A stretch of DNA of 64,000 nucleotides from Sitta carolinensis (GCA_032173965.1 CM063285.1:25765660-25829659), one strand, 5' to 3'. Counted from the stretch's first letter, positions 36,301 to 46,530 are shown. Notes: a model not told the origin generated them from the sequence alone. Made by a program: numbers and translations.

Positions 36301-37847
36301 ATACAAATGCCTTCAGACTGGAGTAAATAGTGGTACTGGTCTTTTTCCCACTGAGAGCAGAATACTCTTTTAGAACACGTCAGAATTTTAGGTGAGCAGT
36401 ATAACATAAGTGGTAATATTTATTTTGTTTCATACATGAATTCGAGTCCTTGAAAATAATTTAAGACCTGGTGGGGAAAACTGGTATAATACCTCAAGAA
36501 AAGCACACAGTCGTGTCTGTTCATTACTCACAATCATTCAGCTTTAAAGGGGCGCAATAGGGTGCATTAGAGAAGCAAGTCCTTTGTCTGTCACTGTGTG
36601 CAAATGTACACTGGGTCAGCTATTGTAATAGCAGCAGAGCATTCTTTGGCTCTTAATCCCTTCTAAATTATGCAGAAGTCATTCTGTAACCTGTCATTAC
36701 AGCACTCCTCCAACTAATGTGACGAATGATACTCGTACGTTGAGCATGGGGCATCCTCGCTGCAGTAAACACAGCCGTCTCTGCAGCCTCAGAGTTGTGA
36801 GAAAGGATGGAGAAAACAGGGGAAGGCAGTTTTATTGCTGCCCTCTCCCCAGGGAAACTCGGTGTGACTATTTTCAGGTATGTATAAGACTGCAGGACCT
36901 GTTTTTATAATCAGTGCTTGTTCCTGCAGCCTCCTTGGACCAGTGACCTGTCAGTCGTGGACAGATATATTACATTTAAAGTTTGACATAAATACTCTTG
37001 CACACTGAATTGAAACTAAGAGCATAATAATAGCTATGAACTTCTCTTACTTTTGAGAAGGCACCTGCTTGTGCAAATGCTCTTAATCTACTGATCGATG
37101 TAAAACAGATGCATAAGACAAATACTGGTTTGAGGGGACCTGTACAAGTTGTTCAGATCAGCTTCTCCCTGAAAGAAGGACTATAGCAAACTAGATCTAA
37201 CTATCAGCAATGTTTCTGGCTAGCAAAAATCCTGATAGCCTTTTAGGATGATGATTCTGTAATCTGCCTGGGCAAACCCTCCCACTGGTGCACTACTACC
37301 TAACAGCTAGACCTTCCTATGTGCAATTGGTGGCCTCTGCTCCTTGTCTGAAAAGAGTTTGACCTGAAAAGTGACCTGACAGTCATGACTATCAGGTAGT
37401 TAATGGATGATCTCAAGACAGTAATGACCATAATGCCTGAATTTGAAAAAAAAACCTGTTAACTTAATTTCAATTTACACCAGTCTAAGTGCATGCAGTT
37501 GCAGTTGATATTAAAGAAAAATCTAAAAAGTATTCACAAAAGAGATAGTTTTATCTTAAGTACTTGGAAGGATTTCTTCTATGGCATACCCTGTAGATCT
37601 TTTCTATTGTCTATTTCAAAGTAAGGAATTCATAGCCATCACATGTGCCTGAAACCTGTTTCTTTGGCAGTGGGCCGACTTGGATTTTCCATTTTGTAAC
37701 CATGGCAAGCGATGCGTTATGAAGACTGTATTGAAGATTGGTCCCAATAATGGAAAGAACTTTTTTGTGTGCCCTCTTGGGAAGGAAAAACAGTGTGGCT
37801 TCTTCCAGTGGGCAAAAAATGGGCCAGGTGTGCAGATTCTTCCATGA
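18218..37847 (+). CDS. NEIL3: NEIL3, endonuclease VIII-like DNA glycosylase 3 (complete, 10 exons)
   Basis: Nuclear Fpg/Nei-family glycosylase that removes oxidised bases, mainly from single-stranded and quadruplex DNA, and unhooks interstrand crosslinks at stalled forks. Coding exons: 18218-18313, 21521-21630, 23611-23745, 24991-25204, 26298-26372, 28795-28961, 31983-32152, 34467-34869, 36703-36877 and 37671-37847. They total 1722 nt (573 residues; human is 605) and all junctions keep frame with gt/ag. Visible domains: N-terminal MVEGPG with the Val2 nucleophile of this family; catalytic-domain Lys in TLGKELFMYF; helix-two-turn-helix (QAVLPGVGNIIKNEALF); Fpg-type zinc finger (CxxC...CxxC); RanBP2-type finger (WTCKRC...CDAC); and two C-terminal GRF zinc fingers. 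Exon 1 is about 20-25 residues shorter than the human counterpart. It is convergent with AGA, as in mammals. Confidence 0.95.
18324..18369 (+). other. G-quadruplex-prone tract at start of NEIL3 intron 1
   Basis: Seven G-runs of 3-4 G (18324-27, 18330-33, 18336-39, 18342-45, 18348-50, 18354-57, 18366-69), the first five separated by 2-nt loops. They lie on the non-template strand, 11 nt after the exon 1 donor. The pattern satisfies the usual G3+N1-7 quadruplex rule several times over. Confidence 0.75.
18793..18849 (+). repeat. CR1 3'-tail fragment
   Basis: Contains ctctttaaggtcccttccaa, then ccaaaccgtgctatgattcta, which is the typical CR1 3' end ending in the ATTCTATGATTCTA-type repeat. Only the last 55-60 bp are recognisable, as expected for a strongly 5'-truncated CR1 insertion on the + strand. 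Confidence 0.75.
20190..20930 (+). mobile_element. CR1 non-LTR retrotransposon, 5'-truncated, degraded
   Basis: Sense-strand sequence follows the CR1 order. First come the end of the reverse transcriptase ORF (blocks such as cattttgcaggacttgcagaatcctgcac and cctggctgctgctcagatgg, then a block matching the 'SALVRPHLE' region near 20470-20500). The 3' untranslated region follows (atggaacaagggcccc ... ggagtgtccatccctggag ... actggacaaggccctggg ... gctttgagcagatgtttggacc). Frames are broken by stops and indels, so it is not coding. It lies in NEIL3 intron 1. The 5' boundary is approximate. Confidence 0.8.
21489..21508 (+). repeat. (TG)n microsatellite at NEIL3 exon 2 acceptor
   Basis: About nine TG units, followed by actcatttttcag and exon 2 at 21521. 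The repeat replaces most of the usual polypyrimidine tract of the intron 1 acceptor. Confidence 0.85.
21521..21630 (+). CDS. NEIL3: NEIL3 coding exon 2
   Basis: 110 nt, acceptor ttttcag, donor gtaaga; ends in phase 2. It encodes TAASKERIHDFLVGRVYR then GVETLGKELFMYF and DENAL. The Lys in TLGKE corresponds to human Lys81, needed for glycosylase activity. The VETLGKELFMYF block is identical to human as recalled. Confidence 0.93.
23611..23745 (+). CDS. NEIL3: NEIL3 coding exon 3
   Basis: 135 nt, acceptor ttttcctgag, donor gtaaag; phase 2 in and out. It encodes RIHFGMNGSMHINPDGSKE and continues through PVLEIQLAEDIVCFWDVTVEYR, the second half of the Fpg/Nei beta-sandwich. The FGM turn is the usual void-filling loop of the family. 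Human has Lys where this protein has Asn (FGMKG versus FGMNG). Confidence 0.93.
24436..24580 (+). repeat. tRNA-Ile-headed SINE with CR1-like tail (TguSINE1-type)
   Basis: The head, tagctcagttggttagagca then gatgctaataacgcc, copies tRNA-Ile (AAT anticodon loop), with an intact A box (tagctcagttgg) and a decayed B box (gtttgaaacc). The tail reads ctggacttcatgatcctgg, aggatccttccaac and attctacaattctttga, which is CR1 3'-end sequence. This chimera is the architecture of TguSINE1, a CR1-mobilised SINE of passerine birds. It lies in NEIL3 intron 3 in sense orientation. The acceptor stem is gone, so it is not a functional tRNA. Confidence 0.85.
24991..25204 (+). CDS. NEIL3: NEIL3 coding exon 4 (H2TH motif)
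   Basis: 214 nt, acceptor tctcttccag, donor gtgggt; phase 2 in, 0 out. It encodes VRMMESLDVCSPKFSFSRAE and LLDQAVLPGVGNIIKNEALF, then DSGLHPALK, the helix-two-turn-helix DNA-binding motif with its PGVGN(I)IKNE signature. If the donor is not used, translation ends 15 codons later at 25249. Confidence 0.95.
26298..26372 (+). CDS. NEIL3: NEIL3 coding exon 5
   Basis: 75 nt, acceptor cttacag, donor gtattg; phase 0 both ends. It encodes VCQLTDEHIRHLVKMTRDFT then MLFYK, the helical segment after the H2TH motif that leads to the zinc finger. Nearly collinear with human. Confidence 0.93.
27850..28560. other. GC-richer, repeat-like block in NEIL3 intron 5
   Basis: About 700 bp with higher GC and many CTG/TGG words than the surrounding intron (gtggctctgcagagctggctgc, caggcatggccagggcc and similar). 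It gives overlapping unconserved ORFs of up to 115 codons. It looks like an old interspersed repeat, but I cannot assign it to a family and saw no terminal repeats. Confidence 0.3.
28795..28961 (+). CDS. NEIL3: NEIL3 coding exon 6 (Fpg-type zinc finger)
   Basis: 167 nt, acceptor tttgttag, donor gtatga; ends phase 2. It encodes CRKTGSPLYTHYKVYKRPAC then RECSGSITVCRLGDHNRMTY and FCSQCQK: four Cys in the pattern CxxC...CxxC, the zinc finger typical of NEIL2/NEIL3/Fpg. Confidence 0.94.
29806..29860 (+). repeat. Simple repeat cluster (GT)n(AT)n(TTA)n(T)n
   Basis: Consecutive short gtgtgtgtgtgt, atatatat, ttattattatta and T-run blocks in NEIL3 intron 6. Ordinary microsatellite sequence. Confidence 0.8.
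30366..30450 (-). repeat. Ancient CR1/L3-type 3'-end fragment (antisense), tentative
   Basis: The segment actggaaggggcctatgtga followed by ttagactgacttgctacag ... gaattcaacccagtggtt resembles, in antisense, the 3' region of old amniote CR1-like elements (ggaagggacct ... attagtctgacctcctg ... cacccagtgattcc). Divergence is high and the ends are uncertain. Confidence 0.4.
31983..32152 (+). CDS. NEIL3: NEIL3 coding exon 7 (RanBP2-type zinc finger)
   Basis: 170 nt, acceptor gttccacag, donor gtactg; phase 2 in, 1 out. It encodes KLPARNSLIGWAYGRGSCSN, then KSEEEWTCKRCTLINKPSAE and ICDACLTSRPE. WxCxxC...CxxC is a RanBP2/NZF-type finger. In mammals this finger binds ubiquitin and helps recruit NEIL3 after TRAIP-dependent CMG ubiquitylation at crosslinks. 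Confidence 0.95.
34467..34869 (+). CDS. NEIL3: NEIL3 coding exon 8 (linker)
   Basis: 403 nt, acceptor ttttttccttag, donor gtatgt; phase 1 in, 2 out. It encodes a mostly low-order linker between the RanBP2 and GRF fingers. One block, KINRKTAFGTTTLVLTD, preceded by MKYPCNDFRKPSTEI, is almost the same as human, while the rest has diverged and is shorter. A basic QKKQKTD patch near the end could serve nuclear import. Confidence 0.92.
36703..36877 (+). CDS. NEIL3: NEIL3 coding exon 9 (first GRF zinc finger)
   Basis: 175 nt, acceptor cattacag, donor gtatgt; phase 2 in, 0 out. It encodes PRCSKHSRLCSLRVVRKDGE, NRGRQFYCCPLPRETRCDYF and Q, which continues WAD in exon 10. This is a GRF-type (zf-GRF) single-strand DNA-binding finger with ordered C/H/C/C ligands. 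Confidence 0.95.
37671..37847 (+). CDS. NEIL3: NEIL3 coding exon 10 (second GRF zinc finger, stop)
   Basis: 177 nt including tga at 37845-37847, acceptor ctttggcag. It encodes WADLDFPFCNHGKRCVMKTV, LKIGPNNGKNFFVCPLGKEK and QCGFFQWAKNGPGVQILP. The tandem second GRF finger ends the protein at nearly the human C-terminus, two residues shorter. Confidence 0.95.
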   Translation, partial: WADLDFPFCNHGKRCVMKTVLKIGPNNGKNFFVCPLGKEKQCGFFQWAKNGPGVQILP

Positions 37848-38480
37848 TGCTCATGTTACAGTTACCTGTTCATTAGGATGTCTTAATTGCACACAACATT
37901 TGCAGTAATTTCTGTTTTGTTCTTTTTCCCTGTTCACTTATTAACTAGTAAAAGAGCTCCAATGTAAAGAACAGATCTAGAAAGAGTAATTTTACATAGG
38001 CTTACAAAAATTAAACACAGCTTGTATGCTGCCTAGTTTTAAAATAAACATTTAGCTTGCAACATATTGTGACATACTATTGTATTTGTAATAAAAAATT
38101 GCACTGTTTACTTTTTTCGTGTATTGTTTTAAATTATTTTAAATTTTCATGTATTGTGTTAAATTTTCTTAAGTGTAAACATGTATGTAACAAAAGTGAA
38201 TAAAATATATACTTTAATAAATACTGCTTTTTGCTTTCTCAGAGCTTAAGATGAAACAGCAACAAACTGTACAATTCAAATGTTAAAATAGCTGATTGAC
38301 CTTGCTCAGATGTGGAAAATGAAGACAAAAAACTGCCCTAAAACAAATAACATGACTCTTTGGTTTTCTAAATTGTATATTCTAAATCCACATCTTAATG
38401 TTTTCTTCTATTTAACTACTGAACACTTTTTTCCCGCAATCCATATGTAATGGATAATAAAATTATACCTTGAAGGTGGT
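37848..38480 (+). terminator. NEIL3 3' untranslated region with several polyadenylation signals
   Basis: aataaa hexamers lie at 38043, 38090, 38199, 38216 and 38456. The last is followed within 25 nt by a GT-rich stretch (ggtggtt ... tgtttgtttgtt), a good downstream element, so transcripts probably end near 38475. The earlier hexamers could give shorter 3' UTRs. Confidence 0.6.
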
Positions 38481-39848
38481 TAAAACTCTGTTTGTTTGTT
38501 CACTTTATCACTATTTGCTGAAGCAAGGGGTAAAGTGAATAGAGTATGCTAAGCTATCAAATCTGAAACAGAATTCTTCAAATCTTTAGAAAGCGTGCTC
38601 TAGATACCAAGGAAAATGAGACTAATGAAGTAGTCATAGCTTCATACATCATTCAATTCCAATCAGTTTTTAATTGAAAATAATGGGAAATAGTGTTGCC
38701 TCCCAGCAAACTATGTGGGATGAAACACATTTAAAAGCACATTGCAAAATGGTTCTTTGGTTTATGCAAATACTTGTGCTGTTGTGTTTTCTTCTGTTTT
38801 ATGGGGAAGGGTTATTTGGTTTTCTTGACAACACTGTATAACTTCAGTCCAATTTAAATCTTCCATTCCATGATGCAAGAGAAATTGTTTAATTCTTTTC
38901 CTATGCAGCACAAATTCAGAGGCTTTTATTCTTCCTCTTTTCAGTAGCCTTTGATACCTTTGAAATCTTACAGAAGTTTCCTACATGAAGGAAATATTTT
39001 TTAATCAGATTGCAGAAACTGTAATCTTTATGTTGCTCAATAGCTTCTTTCCGAATAATATATCTCTTTCATGAGATACAGAACTCCACCTGAGAGCAAA
39101 ACAAGCTGCTTCACATGGTGAAGACTGATTTTTCCATTGCCATCTCTTTCCATGATGTTTCTTGTTACAATGGTATAGCAATGTTGCTAGCTTGTGCTTA
39201 TACATCTAAATCTTTAAAATTGCTATCTAACCGGTTCTTCACTTGTATTTGTACAATTCATTAGGGTGATAAAATGTTTGATTATTTTTAAATTGTACAT
39301 GGATGTCTGGCACAGGGATAAATCTTCCGTAGTTCAGTTAAAATTGAAAAAGAAGAGAAATACAACCATTTTTGATTACTTGCCTTCTATGAATGTTAAG
39401 ATTTCACTGCAGCTAAAAGTTAAATGACCTTTTCAAACTTTAACACATGAAAAATAACAGTTGGACTCTTACTTTTTTTTTTTTTTTACTAAATAGACAA
39501 GAAATAGTTGTTTAAATAAAATGCATATGAGCTTTAAAGGATTAAGTGCTTTTATTAGCTACTGCAATCACTTTACTTTTTCTGTTCTTGTATTTCTTGA
39601 GTATGTTGTACGTTTTAAAAAAAATCTGTTTTTAAGGGGTGGTATATTTGCATCAGCCTAATTTTGCTATAAACGCGAGTTGTGTAATGTCACAAGGTGA
39701 GAAACAGCAGACTGAAATCAAAGGGCAAGGACATCCTGAGCTTTTCACAGTAAACCAGTAAACTAGCATGTGAAGGAATCTCACATGTCTACAATTAAAG
39801 AAAGTAGGAAACTAAACAAGGCTGCTTTTCACAATACTGCTTTTTAAA

Positions 39849-39954
39849 TTTTTTTTTTCTTTGGCTTTTTTTTTTTTCCTTTTTGTTTTTTCCCCTTGGA
39901 GAGGATGGCACTTTGTAGTTTGTTTAACAAGGTCTGGCTGACAGCTGGTTATAA

Positions 39955-40000
<46 letters not shown>
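39849..40000. repeat. T-rich tracts followed by 45-bp poly(A)
   Basis: Several T-runs (39849-39893) precede an uninterrupted run of 45 A (39956-40000), with about 60 bp of mixed sequence between. This is the longest homopolymer in the window. The two arms are complementary in character. Confidence 0.85.
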
Positions 40001-40005
<5 letters not shown>

Positions 40006-42559
40006 CCAAAACCAACTGGCAACAAAGTTTACCTTGGAATAGATCCCCACTCGACCTTTCAAAAAGAAACTGCAACCAAGGCTGCAAAAGCAGATAAAAG
40101 TTCTGGTCTTCAGCTTTTATTCTAATAGTTTACAAATGTGTTTTCATTTTTTCACATTGATTCATCTGTCGCAGTGCAAGTGATGGAACACACTTCCTTC
40201 AGATTTGTGTCTGGCTTATACATTTTAATGGCTTGTGTAGCACACTATCAACTGTGAAGGCTAAAAAGAGTAACAAGACCGAAGTTAAAAGAGGGAACTG
40301 TTTTTTCACAAAGATTTTATGTAGTTTATATTCCTAATGAAAGCAAATGTAAATATTTTAGAAAAGAAATGTAAAGTTTTTAGAAAAATACAGCCCTTTT
40401 TAAAGGCCTTAGTGTTCTGACATGGTGTTGTTACTTTGGCCTTTACCCAAACACGACCAAAAGAAATGGGATTATTACCAGAGCCTACAGGAGGCTGTTA
40501 GGAATGACAGGCTCACATAAGCTCCTTTGACTGGATGATTTCTAAAACGAAGTGGTAATGACAGTTCTGTAATAAAAAGGAGACTTCCAGTAAAGCTGAC
40601 TTCTAAGAATTCTTGTGTACAACTTTTAGAAAGACTTTTTAGACATTAACACTACACGATGATAGCATGACTCATAATGGAAACTTGTCTTTCACCTTAA
40701 AACATTTTATATACCACAAAACTAACTTCAAAAAGCCCCTGAACTCAGCTGAGATGCTGTACAAAACAGGTTTTAGAGGATCAAATCAAGGTCACACAAG
40801 CTGTGGAGTAAAAATTTTAAACTCAGAAAACACTAGTACCATATGCCATGACCACTTTCTGCTTTATTGGTTGCACTTTCATTACTATTACAGTTTAATT
40901 AAGTTTAGGCAGAGTACGCCCTTCAGACTGAAATTAACGTTTATTTTTAAATTTCTGCCATTCGGTTTAGAATCAATAAATCTTACGGCTGGTTTCATGC
41001 CTTTCACCCCGCATTTAAAATATTTTTAATCAGATATTTGTTAATGACAGACATGCCATTTGATGTCAGTGCAAACTCAGATGAATAGAATACTGCTTAT
41101 TCACTGAGGAACAACTAAATTTACACTGAAAATATGCACTCAAGTTTTGGGACATGACTGTCACAACTGTTACTACAGACCTTTATAATTATACAGCTAT
41201 TCTGTATCCACCTTCCTGTGTAAAAAGGTGTTAGTTCTCACTTGTTTTTCTGGAATGGAAACTTAAGTAAGATTCATTTAGCTTGATGATGGAAAGGGAC
41301 TTTCAAAGAAGCAGAGGATGCCTTCCTTAGTATCTGTATGAATACTGATCATTAGTGGCTAAGCATCTTTCACATGAAATCAAAAGGTATTGTAAAGTCT
41401 CTAAAAGACTTCATAGTAACTGTGAACATCTCTGTAAGTTTTAAAATTCTTTTCAATGTCTCTTCTTGTACCCTTTTGCACTTTCTGCAATTCAGCTTGC
41501 TGATGACAGGCAGATTTCAGCATCCAGTGTAATTTAATATTCTGCACGTCTGTTTTGTATTTCTCTGATGCCTGAAAGGTTGTTTATTATGTCAAACTTT
41601 TACTTGAATATTCAAAACATACATTCAAAATTAATTTAGAAGTGTGTGGGAATGTGCTATAATTTATCTTAGTGGAACAACAAAATAAAACCCAATCTAA
41701 GGAGAGGACCCAACAAATTATTTTCCATATGAAAGCTTATTAAAAATGCATCAAGCACTCTTACGGGTGAGCAGAATTTTGAGTGTACACAGTATTGTCT
41801 AAACATAGTGCTTTAGTTATTTAGCTTATTGAATTGCCACTGCTGTAGAAAGTGCGGGTCCCTGCAGAGTTTGTATGATTTATGATTTTTTATTATAAAA
41901 TTAATTTCAAACAACATGACTGTCTTTCAATGGTTAGCCATGTGCTACGATCCTATTATGAAAAGGTGCTAACTCTACTCATCTTTTCATACTAAGGTTT
42001 TACGTGAATCTTTAGCAGAGAGATGGCAAAGAGACACCTCTCAGCACTGAGCAGCAGAGCCTGACTTAAAGGTGGAATGAACTGAGTAGTTAGGAACACG
42101 GAAGGGGAAAGTGAAGCAAGAGTTCCTCTGTTTTGGCAGGACAAGACCCATTTGAATGGTTCAACTACATGTGGAGCTGAAATCCAAGTCAGACACCAAA
42201 AGCCTGTGTGGTCTTTCACTCCAACCTATACTATCTCCGTCTGCATTTTAGATCATCCAACAATTTAACTGCAATCCAACTGCTCTGAGCTCAGATTAAA
42301 CAGGCTTTAATCTCAGGTTATGAGTACATGCAACTGCAGATTTCACTAGACTATAAAATGACTTATGTGTAAGTGCTGCTGACTGGTCTGTGCTTCAGCT
42401 GGATTCCAGACAGTTCCAAAGATACAGTACTCAAAGTGGGCTTTGCCATAGAAGCTTGAGCATGACATATTCCTCAGAGGTGTTTATTTGCACACCCTTC
42501 TTTAAATCTAGAAAGTATTAACTCATCATCTACCCTACACTTCTGTAGGAAACATGGGG

Positions 42560-43010
42560 ATTTAGGATTTTTTTTGTGCAAAAAAACCTTCATAATTTAT
42601 TAGAGACAGGGACACTGCAGTATGGAAAAGAACCACCTGAAATGGGGAAAACTGGGAAACGCATTTTAAGCTTTATTCAAGGAACAATGCAGCACAACAC
42701 AGGGATCACCAGCTTTGTTACCCACCCCCAGTTAAGCAGTATTTACAAGGTGCTTTTGCTCCAGCTAGTTGACTTATGGAAAGCACAAAAAAGAACCTCG
42801 CCCCTCTCTGCCCTGCCGGGAGCCGCACCGCCGCAGTTTCTGTGCCCACTGTTCCTTCTCTCCTGCTCTGGGTGTTCTCCACGTCGTAGCCTACAGTGCC
42901 TGCCTGCCGGGACGTTTTCGCAGCTCCAGCTACCGCCGCCAAGCTCCTGACACATCTCCAGCATCCCAGGACACCTTCTCAGTCTGGCCACCTGTGACAG
43001 TAACTGCACG
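42560..43010 (-). other. GC-rich block with minus-strand poly(A) signals, possible retrocopy or transcript 3' end
   Basis: Read on the minus strand, a CpG-rich segment (about 42990-42785) runs into AT-richer sequence with two AATAAA signals (42677-42672 and 42601-42596). A run of 8 A (42575-42568) begins about 20 nt after the second. This arrangement resembles a processed retrocopy or the 3' end of a real transcript. Overlapping minus-strand frames of 61-88 codons exist, but I recognise no protein. Confidence 0.35.
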
Positions 43011-43146
43011 ACAGGGGAAGGATGCTGGCACTAGAGAAAACTGTGACTGTTTGCCTGTTTCTTTCTTCTTGTTAATATCATAGTTATTGTTGTTCTGTTT
43101 TGCCTTGTTAAACATAGGTAAAGAACTGTTATCCCTATCCTCATAT

Positions 43147-43170
43147 TTAAGGGGCCTGAGAGCCCCTTAA
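43147..43170. other. Perfect 9-bp inverted repeat, 6-nt loop
   Basis: ttaaggggc, ctgaga, gccccttaa: an exact 9-bp stem with a short loop in otherwise ordinary sequence. Its function, if any, is unknown. Confidence 0.8.
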
Positions 43171-45008
43171 TTTCAAAATCACAACAATTCAGAGAGAGGA
43201 GGTTTGCATTCTCCATTCCAAGAGAGGCTCCTGCTTTTCCCTAGCAGATACTTGTCTTCCAAACTAAGACAAGGGGAAACGCACTAAACATGTAGTCTTT
43301 GACATTAGCTACTAAAGGTTCTTGGATTCCCACAGAGCCCATTCCCGACAAAGATCAGGTGATCAAGGCAAGGTGTAACCATACAGAGTATCCCTTTACA
43401 GCCTGACTTGGCATGTTTGGACACAGCAATGCAGTATGAGACATAAGCATAGAAAAAAATTTCACCATAAAACTATTCAGATACGCAGATATTACAGTAC
43501 CTACAGAAGTTCAACTATTTATATTTTGCTAATTATTATTTGTTTTGATAAACCAGAACAGGAATTTTAGTTATGGATTGAAACAGAAGGAGAAAAGCAG
43601 TTATGGGACAAAATAGAAGGTGGAATTCAGGTGAAGGAAATAAAATCCTGAAACTATAGTGCATATAAGGAGGTTTCCCTCCCCCCCAAAAAAAACCCTG
43701 CCATGATTACTAACCTAAAACTTTATTTAGCAGATCTCAGGTCATGCTAGTTTGAATGTAATACATTAGATACTACTGAACTCAGTCCCTGATAATGATT
43801 ACCAACTGCAAGTCAAACAACTTTTGTCTCCTCCTCATTGCTCTACATAAAGCTACATTTGGGTGCTACATAGAACACATTACTTTCAAATTCAGTTTAA
43901 AGCCTTATTCATTGCACGTGGTGGATTAACTTGATTTATTGTTACATCAACAAATGAAGCGCATGAAAAAATTCAAGCACTTGAACTTTGTTCCTAAAAT
44001 CTCTAGAAGCCAGATAAAGCCTATTTTTCATATATCCGTTCAGCTGTATCTGTTGTGAAGTCTTAAAAAATTATAGAGTACGCAGGACTGACAGCTTTAA
44101 TGGTAATAAATACTGGAAAAAAACATTCCTGAGATAGCACTGCTAATCAAGTTACACTCTTCTATTTTGTCAAAAATACGAGTCATTGTGTTAATTGCAA
44201 GGTTTCAGGTGACAATCAGCTAGCAGGCTCTGCTAATTGAGACGAGTCTTTTAATGACAGTTTAGGTGATTATATTCACGCTATATTTAGAGCTTGTTTG
44301 GGCTGCTTGATTGAAAAAATAACAGAAAAAAAAACTTGTAGCTGAGGTTGGGATTGTTTCCTAGGGACAAGAATGACTGGAGGACACACAAAATCTGCAG
44401 CTCTTGGATTCTACTGGCAGAACTGCAGGCTCAGCCACCAACCGGCAGTAGGCTGCATCTGCTCACAAGGAGTGAGACAGGAACCAGCTATGTTCAGTGT
44501 TAAGTGCTAAAAAGCACAACTACGTCAACTTTGATAATGAAAGTATACCCAACTGAAATGATGTATTTAAAATCCAGGGTATCTGTGATTACCTTGCTTT
44601 ACTGAAAGTTTCTAATTAGAGAATACTGTACATTCCCACTGAAAATATTGTTTCCTAGATATTGCAAGTAATAAAAGGATTTTGCATTGCAAACAAACAG
44701 TAAGGTCAAAAGAAGTGACTCTCAGTTGTTCTTTATGTCCATTCACATATAATTTTGCCACTATGATAAATACATTATAATAATGCTAATTTATTCTAAA
44801 ATTCTCTGCAGGCCTGCCAGATGACCCTAACTCTCTTATCTGGTACAAAAGCAAGTCCAGCAATTTGTCTGGGTCAGGTACAACTATAATTTTTCCAGAA
44901 GTTTTGAAAGACTTCATAAAAGGCGAGTTTGAGGCAGTCAAGATGCAGAAAAATATGTACTCAGATTGCAGAAGACAAGAAAACAATTCCACTTATTCCC
45001 TGCAATAA

Positions 45009-45087
45009 GAATGAATGAATGAATGAATGAATGAATGAATGAATGAATGAATGAATGAATGAATGAATGAATGAATGAATGAATGAA
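45009..45087. repeat. (GAAT)n tetranucleotide microsatellite
   Basis: Nearly 20 uninterrupted copies of gaat, 79 bp. The perfect repeats suggest a recent or actively mutating locus. Confidence 0.97.
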
Positions 45088-46180
45088 GCTGTTTCAGTTA
45101 TAAAATATCCTGAAACATAAATTTCATGTGCTTGGCCATATGATTAAGACAGATGGCAGTCACAATCTTTCACCTAAATCAGTGTACACTTTTCTCTTCA
45201 GGCTGTTGCACTGCTTTACCAGACAGCTCACCCTGAAACTTCATATCCCAACACATGTTTCCATAACCCTGTTAAGTAAGGCTAAAGTAAACATTCTTGG
45301 ATGTTAGAAAGATTTACTGATCATTAATTAATAACTGAAATTACAATGATCTCTGCTAAATTGTTCTCCTGTGGACAGGCTGCTAGCATTGCCAGAACAT
45401 CATTACAAATATTGAAATTTTTAACTATAAATTCCACACACAGGATGGCAGACCTCAAACTGCAATTGCAATAAAGAAAAGGGTCCCGCCTAGGCTGGTA
45501 GTCTCACATATTTGGTCTAAGAATAAAATTTACTCATTCTATGAGAAAAGAACACCTAGACTGTAATTCTGAGGCATTAGATATGTATGCTGTTAGTTGT
45601 TCACTATTAAGTCATAACATTATTGGAAACAGACACATGTTAAAATGAAAATGTTATAAGTGGGAAGTTAAAGAGCCACACTGACAGCAAATTCTTCTTG
45701 TCAGAATTTTACCAGGAAGTTGCCTTAATGCTTTATTAGCGAACCACTCAGGAATTTAGTCTGTTTTCTGAGCTCTGCTGATATTCAAGGAATGCTTACC
45801 AGATGCTTATCACCTACTACCTACTGGGAGGAAAGGGTTAAAACCAGAAGATGTGGTGAGGAGGAGGGAATAGTTTTGCTCAAAGTGACCTTGCAGCTGG
45901 GATTGCTAAAAATGTCAGTGTGGGAAAAAATATGCCCATTTATTATGTCTAGTGTGGTTTATCCTCTGCCTGTTTTAAGTGAAATTCCTGTAAACATAGT
46001 ACACTCTCACAGAGATGCACAAAGCATTCTGTAGTAGTGAGGCAGGCAGAGACCCTCCTGGTGCCCACAAGGATGAGCTAAGCCCAAGGAGCCTGTGTCC
46101 CTGTGTGTCTCTGCTGCCCAGAGTAAATAAATCTACTCTGCATTTTAGCTATGACTTGGTGGTTGCCTTGGTTACCTGTA

Positions 46181-46530
46181 TGTGTTGGTTCACACATCAC
46201 CTAACCAGCACTGACAGGAACAAACATAGGTCTCATGGAATCTTTCGTCTTCCTTGTGGTAATGAGTATTGAGTTGGCTAAGCTGTTTTTCCTCTAGTGG
46301 TCTCTCCCTGTTAACCCTGCCCCCAACGGGTTTGGTTTATACCTGGCTGGCCACACCCTGTCTCACTGTACCTGTCCCCTAATGGTAACACCCCCAGCAG
46401 GACTCAAGTTAAAAGCTTGGGCACTGGGGTCCTGAGTCCTCTTTTGCACCTCCCTCAGAAGAGTAAACTTCCATGCAAAAGTGCCTTCTCTGATCTTTAC
46501 TTCCAACCTCGGCACAAGGGATCAGGAGAC
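46181..46530 (+). mobile_element. Likely ERVL-type solo LTR
   Basis: The left edge, tgtgttggttcacac, resembles the start of avian ERVL-family LTRs (TGTGTTGGTT). A promoter-like ttaaaagcttgggcactgg occurs near 46408-46426 and a possible poly(A) signal (agtaaa) near 46464. A 7-bp direct repeat, acctgta, occurs at 46174-46180 and 46529-46535, consistent with a duplicated target. The right edge lacks a clean CA, so the boundary or the class is uncertain. GC-richer sequence on both sides may be an older element into which it inserted. Confidence 0.5.

Noticed and set aside
42769..43083. 104-codon + strand ORF in the GC-rich intergenic block
   Set aside because: No family resemblance, and the poly(A) signals and A-tract suggest the opposite strand if anything is transcribed.
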